Source: Symsagittifera roscoffensis (lineage: Eukaryota; Xenacoelomorpha; Acoela; Convolutidae). From it: DNA of 64,000 nucleotides. Numbering within the stretch: position 1 is the first letter of the stretch; each line of letters opens with the position of its first letter. Under the pieces are notes generated by a model that made no database searches, was not told the DNA's origin, and saw only the letters and a list, made by a program, of their open reading frames with translations. Both the position numbers and the translations under genes were made by a program. The stretch spans positions 37,573,329-37,637,328 of the forward strand of contig NC_087069.1 in the NCBI RefSeq assembly GCF_963678635.1. Reading direction: 5' to 3'. Below, piece by piece: positions 53,202-64,000 of this stretch.

Positions 53202-54703
53202 TCTTGTTAGAGAAGTTCCAGGATGCTGGAGTTCGGGGCATCAATCGTTGTGTCGTCTTGTGACAATGACTGTGTTTCCCAATGAAATCAATCTGATTTC
53301 AAAATGGTTTGCTATGACGGGATTTTCTGTTTTATGTAGAGAACTTGTTTTGTGTTCAACCTCGTCTGGGAATGGCGTGGAGATTGTGTGTGGAGGGGAT
53401 GCCTTGTAACTCGGATCTGTACGTATACTTGAACATCGAGGTGGTTATTGGTCTAGTTCAATTAAATCCTTTTCTGCGAAGTCAAGTCGTACTCTAAATC
53501 CTTTGAGTTGTGATTGTGGACGGCATATCGGTTTTGGTTAGCCATTCTTGTTCGAGTATAGTAGGTTCATTTTGTCTTTGGATGTTCGTCTTTGTTTTTG
53601 TGCTGATCTATATACTGCAAGGTATGATTTACATTTTATAAAATTTTTATTAGTTCAGTTTTTTAATTATGAATTTAGTTAGTTGTTTTCACAAAAGCAT
53701 TTAGTTTTAGTTCGGTTACTTTGAAGAGTTACTCACCCTTGAGTACCTCTTATCAAAAATAGAAGTGTGGTCACAAAGCGTGGATATAGCGCGGTGGGTT
53801 AGGCCGGCTATAGAGCATGCTCAGGACGTCCTCTCTGGTGGGTTAGGCCAGGAGTGGGAGTATGATTTCGTGCGGTTTCTTTGAGAGGTCCTGTTATGTG
53901 ATAACGTTTTATGTTGGGTTCATGTTGGTCTTTCTTATGTTCCTTTGGTTGTGTCCTTTCTTCAAAAATCAAATTGTTTTTGTTATGGGTTTGTCTTTCG
54001 ACTTTTTTGTGTTTTATTATTTCTTTCTTAGACTTTATAATAGTCTTCAAAAGAGTAAATTATCCAGTTTTAAACTGGATTTATCCGGTTTGGGCACCGT
54101 TGGTTTTCTTTTCTTAGTCATGCTGTTATTTTATGATTTGTGGTGTTTAGTAAGCTGCGTTGGTTAATTTGGTTTAGTATATAATTCCTTTCCAACCGGG
54201 TCAAAGGAAAGTTTGAAACTTGTTATCATGTGTTAGAGTTGTAGAGTCTGAAAACTTGAAACTGAAATTCATTATTTAAACAATTCTTCGTGGGCGAGCT
54301 GTGCGAGTTTGGGTAGAATTCCTGTGCGAATGAATGAAAATATCAAATGGTTAGTACTGCATTTTCATTTTATTAATTTATTACATAGAATTTCAATTTT
54401 ACTGCTAGTTTTGGTGAAAATTAAAGTTATAAATTTTCATCATATTTAAATTTACTGCTTTATGGGGGAATAATTTAGAAATTAATTTACTACATTTGGT
54501 ATAAATTTTATCAGATTATCTTGTTTGAAAATATTAATGAAGTTTAGAAGAACTTTAACAAGTTTATTTTTTATTTTTCTTTTTTTGTTTTTTGCAGATG
54601 ATCGTGGTATGTAGACTAAAAATCTAAAAGAAACATGAGTAAAGAATGGTTAGTATTAATTTTAAATTTATTAGTAAAGAATATTTGAAATTATACTTAC
54701 CTG
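53202..54703 (-). other. 3' non-coding region of element 2
   Basis: Counterpart of 49913-51506. The GGTGGGTTAGGCC pair (near 53795 and 53837, plus strand) and the splice-donor-like CAG/GTAAGTAT after the last stop are conserved. A hydrophobic frame on the plus strand (53862-54167, 101 residues) matches a 62-residue minus-strand frame in element 1 (50568-50756). Both are antisense to their element, so I do not call a gene. Confidence 0.5.
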
Positions 54704-56510
54704 TCAATCGTGTGGGGAAAAACCGTGGGGGAAGATGTCGTGTATAATGTCTGAGTTTGTTCGTAACTTTGCTAGTATGCGAATGATATTTTTAGTTTGA
54801 AGCAGTGGCCAAAGCAATTGAAGTGCTTTAGTAGTTTTTAGTTCTTCGGTGCCTACTGCAAACTCATAAGGTGTGTTTTGAATGAGATTAAATATTTTGT
54901 GATTGTATTTAGTATTGTGAATAAATTCTAGTATAGGGATTTCTATAGGTTGGATAAATTCATGTGGGATAAGGAAGGGTCTGGATTCTTCTGCATTAAA
55001 GGTCTTCGTGATGGGACAAAATATATACATTTGTGTTATTGGGTCATAATTGCGGAGGATGCCGTGGAGGTTAGTATCTTTGATGCAATAGGTGAAGTTT
55101 AGAAAAAATGGTGAAGTGTACTTCGAGTTAAGAAACTGAAAACGATGGTTTGGTTGTCTTGATGGAGTATGTAGATCAAAATGATTAGGTATGAAGCGAT
55201 AGTATGTATATGTGTGAGTATGTTTAGTGCGTAACATAATGTCGTGTGAACAGTGCAAATCGCGTTCATGTGGTGCAAGGAAGTGAAAGGTTAGTGAAAA
55301 TAATTGAAATTTTTCTTTAAATCTTTCGTAAGCTTGCATATCAGTTAGTGCTTCAGAAATGATGTGATCGTACTTTCTATCAAAAATATTGAGTGTGAAT
55401 ACATATGATGTTTTGATGAAGAATTTTTCTGTTAGTTGTGGGTTAGCGAAGCGGTCGTCATCTAAAAACTGGTCTTGATTAGTTCGGATGATATTATGGT
55501 CGTAATATTCTATTGTAAATTCGTTAGCTCGGGGTTCAGTGAATGTTTTAGTGATTTTTATATCCTATATAAGTAAATTGTCTAGGTGTTAGTGTTGCGG
55601 TGAGTCTATATAGCATATCTTTATACTTTTCTATATCGCTATGAGTATTAGATAGTGGCAGGCAAAGGGGATTAGTAAAATGATAATAGGTTGTCCAATG
55701 AAGTGTAGGCATCAAAACATGTTCATCTAGAAAACTACGTTTGTCGTTAGTGTCGTTAGGTGTGTTTAAAGTATATTGTGGGAATGAGGGTATGGTGATT
55801 GCTAGGAAATCTTTCGTGTTGGTGTGATGTGGATGATTAATATATTCACGGGCTGTTCCTGGTTTGGTTGGGAATGGCTGGTTTGGGAATTTTCTTTTAA
55901 AAGTGCGATAAGCTCTATTAGTGCTATTTGATGATTCGGTGGATTTGGATGATTGTGCTAATGATGCAGTATAAGCTGAGGAGGGTGTAGGAGGAGGTGG
56001 GTTTGAGGATTCTATTGTGGAGGAAATTTGATTTATAGTGAGGGTGTTAGGGTGTATTAGCTGTTGTTGTAGGGTGATAAAATTATCGAGTTCTTGGGAG
56101 ATTTGGGGAGTACCGGGAGAATTAGATGATCGGTCGGAATGAAATGGAGAATAGGTTGGGGTTACTTGTGAAGCATAAGAGGGAGTAGAAAGGGACGGGA
56201 GTGGATTATTTAGTGGGATCGGTTGAAAAGGGGGCTTTGAAAAAACTGAGGAGTTGGTTTGAAAATTATTGGATGGAGATGGTTCGGAGTCTGCAAATTT
56301 GTCAGGGGTTTCTATATTAGGGTTATTGAGTTGTGAAATGGAGTATAAAACTGAAATATCTGAATTAGTATCCGAAATCATGCTCGATGTTATATTACTA
56401 GTTGGAAAATCGGGAGGCGGGAAAGCAAAAAGTGTGATTATTGTAATTGGAGTGTTGAGGTTGGTTGGGTTGGAATTTGAGCGGTGTAGGGATCCAAGTT
56501 GTCGGCTCAT
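54704..56510 (-). pseudogene. Orphan post-env ORF of element 2
   Basis: Same protein as at 48131 in element 1, starting MSRQLGSLHRSNS at 56510. The first part is open to 55548, and a second part (55339-54704) carries the C-terminal region that element 1 has lost, ending shortly after FAVGTEELKTTKALQLL. Frame disruption lies between about 55340 and 55560. The TGA stop (54706-54704) is followed at once by CAG/GTAAGT. Confidence 0.6.
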
Positions 56511-56516
56511 CGTGGG

Positions 56517-59124
56517 CTAAAAAAAATTATTATTTTGAGACTGAAAAGCGGTGGTATGGGGTTGTTCTATAATTTGTTCATATGTATTATCATCTTGTGA
56601 ATGATGTGTCATTATATGTTGTATGGGACTTTGCGATATGTTTGGTCTAAAATTTGGGTTATGTGTTTTTGCTAGGTTTCGGAAATTACGTGGGACTAAG
56701 GATAACGGATGGTTATGTGGTAGGGGTGGCAACTGTGTTGCTGTAGGCGTTACTTCTATATTGTTATGTTCTTCGTCGTACGTGTTTTGTCTTGTCGCTA
56801 TTTTTGTGTTATATTCTTTTAGTTGTGCGTCTAGAAGAATTTTGTTAATTGATGATGAAAAAATTCCAAAAAATCCTGCAAATAGTATGCGTGCTACACT
56901 TGCTTGTCTATTTACTTGTGTGTGTATAGCGCATGTATTATAGATTCCTTTTAAAAGTGAAAAAAGAAATCGTATAAAGTTAAACATTGCGTATAAGATA
57001 GTTAATTTTTCTAAGATGTAATAGGGCCATCCTAGAAAATCGAGAATTTCATTTTTTAGTGTAACAAAGCTAAAAATACTTATAGGTGAAATATCTTGTG
57101 GTCTGTATTTTTCACCGTTTAGATATATATAGTCTTTAATGTCTTTAAAATATCCGCTATAACCTTGTGTATAGATATCTGCAAATCCTGCGGTTTTGGC
57201 AAGTTTGCGTAAGTTTTGGTCAATTGATTGTCTTTGTATAGTGTCCATTTGTGTTAATAATTCTTGGAATTGTTGTGTTCTAATTTGTTGTTGGATATCG
57301 GATTTTGACATATTCCAATTGATTTTAAATCAATATTTGGGTTACGAGCAATAGCTCTGATACTTTCGGGTGAAGTTTTTTTGAGTGATTGCATTAACGT
57401 GGGGTATGGGGTAAGAAGATAATTTTTAGCTTCATCAGGGTTCAATTGTACAACATTGTGGCAATTTTTTGATCCACATGGGACTGCGGTATCCCAAAAA
57501 TATGTTCGTCTTGAAATAGTGTCAACAAAATGTACTTTATTTTTGTAAAAGATAGGGATTCTTTTATAGCATCTTTTATCTTCAAAAACATATAGTGGTG
57601 TTACTTTTTTGGTACAAGTATAAAACCATAAAATGTTTCCTTCGTAGTCTAGAAAATTTGATCTATTTCCTGATAGTAAATATCCTGCGTAGGGTATTTT
57701 TAACACTGCTAGTGCAAGTGATTGTAGGATTTGTGTCCTTTCTAATTCGCATAGTTGGTGAAGTGTTTCTAATTCGGAGAGTGACATTTCATGAAAAATT
57801 CGACTAATCGTGTAGTCTAACTTCATATCTAAGTGGATATCATAGTGGATATTACCAAAATAAGAATTATTCATTAGTGATAGTTCTTGTAAACGTGTGC
57901 TTCTAGTGTCATGTGGCTTTAGATGTCCACCAGGTTGACTATTAATTTTTTAAAAGTTAACTGGTATATATGATGATCCTTCGTGTAGAGGATGACCTGT
58001 GGCATAAGGGTCATTTTTTATTTTTCCAGTGTTCATGTCGAAACCTTTTTCGTATTCAACTAATATTTCAGAATATTGTGTTTTGTGAAGTGGGTTCCTG
58101 TATTTGCATGCGAGTTCTGTTTCTTGATATATTTGAAAACGTGTTAATTTATTTTCTATATTATGGATATTTCGAAAATCAGTACTTTGTTTTCGTGATG
58201 GATTGACTTGTTCATATGGAATTGATTGTATAAAATATTTTTCGTGAGATTTTATCATTCGAGCGTGTATTTTTGCTACTTGAAATGTTGTACATGTATC
58301 TTCGGGAAACCAAACAACTGTTGCTTGTGTCCGTGTTGTAGGATCACAATAACCTTGATCGTTTTTACAAATTAGTCTAACTCCTTGATAGATCATTGTG
58401 TTGTCAGATAAATCTCGTGTGAGTTGCATTTTTTGAGTTGTATTTTCCAATCGAAAAACATTATTTCTTGATATCCTCTATTTTTTGTGTCTGCTTTGCA
58501 GTTTGATGGTTTATTTATACCAATGTGAGGTATCCAGTGCTTATCGTGTATGTCATAAGTTAATCTTCCGTGTGCGCCGTTGTATGGGTATTTTTCATCT
58601 AGTTTTATATGTCCTTGATATCTTTCAAGTTCTGCTTGATGTACAGAATCGGCAAAGACTTGAAAATATACGATTTTTCTGTCGGTGTTTTTATTTCTTG
58701 TGATGTTTAGTCTGAGTAGCTCGTTTTAACAATCATCGGGATTTAGATGTAGAAGTCGTTCTATATTACTTTGGTAGAATGATTCGTGGTCAAGTCGGTT
58801 TTTATTTCCATTTGAAACTTGTGAACAATGTACTTTCTTTTCGGAAAATGTTGCTATAAATTTATATCCTATCACTGTTGTTGCTCGGGCTTTTGAATAT
58901 AGTGTCGCTATTACATTTGTAGTTTCTATAGCTTGTGGTTCCGTTTTGCATTGTGATACTTGATTTATTGCATATTTTTGTAGTGTTTTTTGTTCATTTT
59001 CTTCACAATCGTAATGTGTTACTAATAAGTCTTGGGGTCCTGTGCGGGGAGAAGGATTTATGTTCTGATCGAAGATTATTAGAAAAAGGAGTTGGAGAAT
59101 TATCAATATTTTTAGAATATACAT
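56517..59124 (-). pseudogene. Env-like gene of element 2, broken
   Basis: Signal peptide at 59124 (MYILKILIILQLLFLIIF). Open pieces are 59124-58726, 58450-57950, 57874-57254 and 57311-56517. Breaks include a TAA near 58726 (after NPDDC), a stop or frame change near 57950, an indel near 57305 and an extra T in the T-run near 56520. Position 45845 of element 1, a TGA there, is an Arg codon here. The -1 frame change around 58400-58460 is shared with element 1. Membrane anchor and tail are present in the last piece. Confidence 0.65.
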
Positions 59125-60295
59125 GTGTATGATAATCCTAAGTACGGGTTATAAAATGTGATGTAACCAAATGTCTTTTTGGTATATCTGCCGTATTTAT
59201 ATATTACTTCAGTTGTTATAAATGGTGGTGGTAGCGATTGAGCTGTTATATTTGGTGTGTTTAATGGGTAAGGATGTTGAGCAATGTTGTTTAGTTTAAC
59301 CGTGATTTCAATTTTTAATTGTAGACTATTTTGTTGAAGTATTTGGATGTTATGGTCACGAATGTCTTCGTGGATATCTTGTCTATACTGTAATCTATGA
59401 AGTGCCCAGTTTTGGAGTCGGTTTTTTTTCCGGGTGTTGTCCAAATAGGGGTGGGGGTGCTGTGAATGAGTTCCAGTCTAATCTTAAAGGGATATTTGTT
59501 GATGATTGTTCTCGATATCTAGCGTCGAGCTTATTTGGAAAATTTAATGGCGGAAAGGCGTTGGTGAAATCTGGCTTATTGATGGTGTTGATGGTAGTGA
59601 TAATGTTTCTGGTAGTGATGATGATGTTGTTGTATCCGTAGAAATATCTATTGGGTCATTTATTAAATTTGGTTCACCTTGTGTGAACGATTGTGTTGTC
59701 CAATATGGTAGTCGTGTTGTTTGGTTTGGGGGTTAAAGGGATTTTTACTTATTTGTTCAGATGTTGGTGTTGAACCTAAGTAATCTGAGGGTATAATTGA
59801 GGTGCTACGTTGTGAAAGAAGTGTAGGGGTTTCTGGTAATATGCTAATTGGGTTTTCTGGAGTACTTGGTGATGGGGATTGGGGTATATCAAAGTTAACT
59901 CGGGGGGTTTGAGAATTTCTATTTCTTCGTGGATGTATAATTTGTATGTTTATTTCAACTGTATTTTATTTTTGACTAAGATTTCCTATTTTACTTAATT
60001 CTTGTGGTGGTGTTGGGTACAAGTTATATGTTGGTTCACTTAGAGGTGCCTGTCGCTGAACTGGTTCTAATGGTTCAGATAAGCGAGCGTGTCGTTCTTC
60101 AAAAGTATATGGGTTATCTTGGAAAGAAATTCGTGTAGATATTTGGGGGTTTTGGGTAGTTGTAGGTATTGTCGGGTTTTCATGGGATGTTGTCGGTGAA
60201 GACTGACTGTGTGATTGTTGGTTAGCAATTTTTGAGGGCTGTTTTGATTGATTTCTTTTAGTGAAAAAATTTATGTTTATTGTAGTATTCTTCAA
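59112..60295 (-). pseudogene. Start-less Pro/Ser/Thr-rich ORF of element 2, broken
   Basis: Counterpart of 44397-45530. Its N-terminal part (from 60295; the first codon is TTG, not ATG) is open across the TTT CAC TAA junction in the +1 frame of the membrane ORF, supporting a frameshift link. A TAA at 59966 and later indels break it. The C-terminal part (59444-59112) ends GYITFYNPYLGLSYTCIF and overlaps the env start by 13 nt, as in element 1. Confidence 0.5.
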
Positions 60296-60445
60296 GAAAA
60301 AGAATTAAAAGGATTGTTGCTAAGGCGAATGTTATGATTGCTTTCTTTATACATTTGCATGTTGTCATTATTAGGGATGATAAAATGTTATAAAAATTAC
60401 AAATAGTAAAAAAATATCTGTTCTACTAAAAATGGTTCGTATCAT
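60258..60445 (-). pseudogene. Small membrane ORF of element 2, 1-base deletion
   Basis: ATG at 60445 and the same first residues as 44200 (MIRTIFSRTDIFLLFV). A 1-base deletion inside the first helix shifts the frame to a stop. The remaining sequence (CKCIKKAIITFALATILLI) is preserved to TTT CAC TAA at 60266-60258. Confidence 0.5.
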
Positions 60446-61442
60446 TTAAATAAATTTTGGGTTTTCGTACCTGTGAATATGTTCAATGACTTGGGAAAGT
60501 TGGAGATATATTTCAAATAGGGAGTAGACAATTTAAAAAAATATTTGCAAAAATGATTAAAATTATTATAAAAGCTTCAAAAGTATCAAAGAGAAATATG
60601 AATAAAAGTTTAAATATTGTTAAAAAGTTTATGAAAATGTTGAAAATTGTGTTGACTGATCGAGAGAAGAGCATTTAAGAAATGACTTCTTGGTCGAATA
60701 TTTTTTGTTGTTTGGGGCAATTTTCAAGTGTGGTCGAATTATTTATTGGTTTTTTGACATGTGGGTTGAGTTTTGTGAAAAGTTGTTGGGGGCGAATTTA
60801 ATGGTGTTCGGGAGGTCTTCTTTGACTTTATTTTTTTTGTCAGGTGGTCTGGGGTATTTTTGAGATTTTTGTACTTTAGGCTAAATTAATATGGTCGTAC
60901 TTTTACTTTAGGCTAATTTAACATTTTTGTTTGGGGGGTTTTTGAGGTCTGAGTTGGGAAAATATTGTTGATCTTTGCGTTATTAGATAAGGGAGGGTTA
61001 TGATATTATGGTGGTATTTATTTTAGTTGTTAAGTTTGAGTGGTTTGCTTATTTTGACCTGGAGGTTGTAAAGTTATAGTTATAGATATGCCTGGAGTTT
61101 AATATCTTTCGTCTAATTGGTTTGTGTTAGAGTTATAGAAGGTGACGGATTGGATGAATCTTATTGGCTAATTTTGAACTAGAATTGTTGCGTGTCTGTC
61201 AGAATGTTGTTTTGAAAAATGAAAGTTCAAAATATTTCAGAGGTGCAAAGATTATTAAATATAAAATTGAAGCTGTTTTTGAAATTCAACTTTCTTTAAT
61301 ATTTTAGATTGTGGGATGAATGTTTTATAGTTTTTGCGTGGTTGATTTCTAAGTCGTGATGACTCTCTATGTTCTGATTTGTCGATTTGTTCTTGGGGTA
61401 TAATTTTTCTATTTTTTCTTTCTTTTTGAGGAATATTTTGAT
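60446..61442 (-). other. Pol-env spacer of element 2
   Basis: Counterpart of 43379-44199. The acceptor-like CACAG/GTACGA is conserved at 60465-60476. No ORF of note. Confidence 0.5.
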
Positions 61443-62934
61443 CTAGCTTTTTTGTATTGTTTGGGTTGAAATTGGTTTTTTATTTTGTTTTTCAAGGTGA
61501 CTATCGTTTTGTTCATTTATTCCATTTTCCGTATGTGGGTGATTTTGAATAACTTTTAAACCTGTGAAAGAATATAATTGAATTAGTTCGCGTAGTGCGT
61601 ATTCTTTTGGGTAGTAAGGTAATAGATTTTTTCGATGTTGAACAATTTCTTTTTGGTCTGGATCGTTGATTTTATATGTTACGTCAGTGGGTTTGGCGAT
61701 TATTTGGTATGGTTGTTTACGAAGGGGTTGTAATTTTTTAGATATTACTTTTTGTGTATTAAAATTAGGTATTAAGACCAATGTTCCAATTTTTAAATCT
61801 GAGGCTGGTGTAAAGCGTGAATTTATTTGTTCGTTAATGTTTTGACTTTGTAACAATTTTTTTGTTAGTTTTTGGTAAATTTCATTTTTTTATCTCTATT
61901 TAAAATCCATTGGTGTGTGTACCGGAGGCTAATTTAAGGATTTGTGGGTGATGAAATTGATCTTCATCATGTGTGGGTAAAGGTAGGTTATAACAAATTG
62001 AGTCTTTATTTGGTTGGCAATGACCTTGTGTATTTTGATGAGAGTTTGCTGTAAACATAATTGGTTTACGTGGCTTTTGATTAAAAACCATATCGTATGG
62101 GGACATTCCTAGAGTTGTCGTAATTTGTGAATTATATGCTAAGGCAAATAATTTTACATCTGCTGACCATTCTGTGTATCTTGTATCATTTCCATTTATG
62201 ATACATCTAAGATATTCTTGTAGTGAACTGTTCATACCTTCGACTAAACCGTTTGTCCAAGGTGCATGAGATGTACGCGGTTTGTGCTTAATGTTGTATA
62301 AATGACATAGTGTGATGATTTCATTATTTATGAACTCTGTACCGTTGTCTGTAACTAAAATTTCGGGTAATCCGAATTTGGCTATCCAATGTTCATAAAG
62401 TGTTGTGTAGGCATAATAAGCGTTACAATGTGGTACTGGGCTGAGGATGGTGAAATTGGTCCTTTAGTATCGAATGAAATACGGTGGTTAAAATAAAAAC
62501 TTTGTCCTTTAAAATCTTGTTTTTGTGCTATTTGTTTTTGATCTGGGTAAAGTTCATTTAATTGAACTACTATACAATCAATGCATAGTACTTTTATCCA
62601 AATTGGTGCATTTGGGAAATAAAAATTTTGTGTAAAATATGAATATGTTTTCTCTGATCCAGAGTGTCCTTTAATGTTTTGTGTATGTGAAATGTTAAAA
62701 GCTATTGGAATCATACTTAAAGGGAGACAGGGAACTGTAGTATCATTTAAGTGATACTGTAGAAGGTCGGAAGTCTGTGTTTTCATTAATTGTTGTATTA
62801 TTAAATTTGCGAAGATATCGGAGGAGTGTTTTATTTCCTAAAATTGTGGTATCTGCCTTTACGGGCTTAGTTTTGTATTTGTGCCATGATTTTAGTTGTC
62901 TAATAACTGGGTCAAGATTTTGATATTGTTTCAA
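61443..62934 (-). pseudogene. Integrase region of element 2, broken
   Basis: Open pieces are 62934-62743, 62786-62382, 62235-61900 and 61856-61443. The zinc-binding region is partly kept: the histidine pair is present, but CIVVQL shows the second Cys of the CxxC pair replaced by Val. The core is interrupted between about 62450 and 62235 by frame changes, although the VTDNGTEF and VEGMN coding stretches can be read in other frames. A 1-base loss near 61906 separates the C-terminal GPY-type part. Not functional. Confidence 0.75.
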
Positions 62935-63393
62935 GGTATTAATTGTAATTTTATCTGTTGGAGGGAGAAAAATGTTTTCAATTTCTAATTTAGATAAATG
63001 AATTGTGTCAAGTGGGTCATGGAGGTCAAAAACTTGATTTATTGTGTATTTTGAATCGTTTGTTTGTGGTCCTGATAATATTATTTTATCAGTTAAATTT
63101 TCTTTTTCAATTAACGGAAAAAGATCTTTTTTATGCGAGTGGTGTTTTGTTCGTTTTTGTTGGGTGTTATTTTTTATCCATTGTGAGTATGGAATTGGTT
63201 TGAAAGTTGATGTTCCAAGTAGATCAACTTCGTAGTGATTTTTTTGGCAATCTAAGTAAAGTGGGAAATGTTGTAGGTTATTTATTTGTGATTGTTCAAT
63301 GTCAGTTTTTACTGCATGTTTGCATTCTGGTCGGGGTGATGTTTCGTCTTTTGCAAGGTAAAATTTTAGGGTATTTAGTTTTAGTATTTATTT

Positions 63394-64000
63394 TTAGTTA
63401 TATTTTTTGGGTATTTCAACTGTAGTTTTTCGTGTAAGTAATTCAGGTGGTGTATTTCGGCTTAATGTATCTGGTAATGCAAGATTCTTTCCTGCTGTCC
63501 AAACTATATGTAAGTTTGGAAATTTCATTAGTATTAATTGAAATCTATAAACTCGATGATTTGGATTTGACTTTTGTGTAAAGAGAAAAATGATTGGTTT
63601 ATGATCTGTGTATAGAATTTTTGGATGTTTTGATCCAAGTATCAGAAATTCATATTCTGTTAGTGTATAAATTATAGCTGTACATTCTCTCATTAGAGTT
63701 GAGAGTCGTAGCTCTGCTTCAGTGAATAATCAGGAATTTGCTGATATAAGGTTCATTTTATTTGTACCACTGTGTGATTGTAGTAATGCTGCGCCGATGC
63801 CAAAGTTTGAAGCATCGCACATCGCATAGATTGGTTGATTTGGATCTGGGATTGTGTTTAAAATTTGTTCAGCTAAAAGTTGTTTAATTTGTTCAAATCG
63901 TGTTTGATGTTCAGTGGTCCATTCAAAAATATTTTGTTGTCTGAGGATATTATAGACAGGTCTTAAATATAATTGCATTTTATAAACGTACTTGCTTAAG
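63394..64000 (-). pseudogene. RNase H region (end of RT side) of element 2, with an in-frame stop
   Basis: 63978-63730 matches the RT-RNase H connection and the RNase H start (MCDASNFGIGAALL); a TGA at 63730-63732 replaces the CGA of element 1. 63693-63394 continues with MRECTAIIYTLTEYEF and TDHKP through NLALPDTLSRN. The frame continues beyond the window edge towards RT. Confidence 0.75.

Larger units (their letters stand above)
52804..64000 (-). mobile_element. Second copy of the giant element (element 2), 3' part, running off the window
   Basis: On the minus strand from its 3' LTR at 52804-53201 back through the orphan ORF, env, Pro/Ser/Thr ORF, small membrane ORF, integrase and RNase H, in the same order and spacing as element 1. 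The window ends before RT, gag and the 5' LTR. Many private frameshifts and stops make it a pseudo-element. At most of its breaks element 1 is open, and the reverse also holds. Confidence 0.85.

Noticed and set aside
53808-54050. Lys-rich minus-strand frame in the 3' region of element 2
   Set aside because: Stops interrupt the same stretch in element 1 and no motif is present.

Overview
The window looks like AT-rich, repeat-rich nuclear DNA of an invertebrate animal. There is a 200-base scaffold gap, intron signals (GT-AG, with TTTCAG directly before a start codon) and a tandem small heat-shock gene cluster. Repeats include foldback elements, a MITE (short non-autonomous inverted-repeat element) and Ty3/gypsy LTR retrotransposons. 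A nematode is the best guess, from the TTTCAG-before-ATG arrangement and a PAN-like secreted protein, but this is not proven.

Layout: 1-4.85 kb has no recognisable gene. 4.85-5.38 kb holds the first exon of a secreted cysteine-rich protein on the minus strand. 5.5-6.6 kb is a gap beside a minisatellite. 6.6-10.3 kb is an old, decayed Ty3/gypsy element with ~205-bp LTRs and a serine-tRNA-type primer site. 11.6-13.3 kb is rich in the palindrome AATCGATT. 14.8-15.4 kb is a degenerate minisatellite. 15.96-17.8 kb is the broken 3' part of another LTR element, ending in a polypurine tract and LTR start. 18.47-24.4 kb carries four minus-strand small heat-shock protein units. Only unit 2 is open end to end, whereas the only clear heat-shock elements lie upstream of unit 4, whose coding region is split by a MITE. 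24.9-27.5 kb holds a foldback element and a relative.

27.7-51.9 kb is the main feature. A very large Ty3/gypsy element with an env-like gene spans 33032-51917 (~18.9 kb). Its LTRs of about 411-415 bp run TG...CA and it is flanked by a CTGT duplication. Its 5' flank, 5' LTR, leader and part of gag are repeated in tandem as an extra copy at 27681-32352. In order it encodes a leader ORF, basic ORF1, ORF2, Gag, protease-RT-RNase H-integrase, a 62-residue two-helix membrane ORF, a start-less Pro/Ser/Thr-rich ORF, an Env-like glycoprotein, and an orphan Pro/Ser/Thr-rich ORF overlapping env by ATGA. A second element (52804 to the window end) lies tail-to-tail on the minus strand. Both have independent stops and frameshifts, so neither visible copy looks competent, but the family was coding recently.

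The most interesting signal is at two ORF junctions of this family. Both end in the identical TTT CAC TAA, and both are followed by a long ORF in the +1 frame with no usable early ATG. This resembles the known UUU_CNN type of +1 ribosomal frameshift site. Identity counts and motif calls were made by eye; no search or alignment was run.
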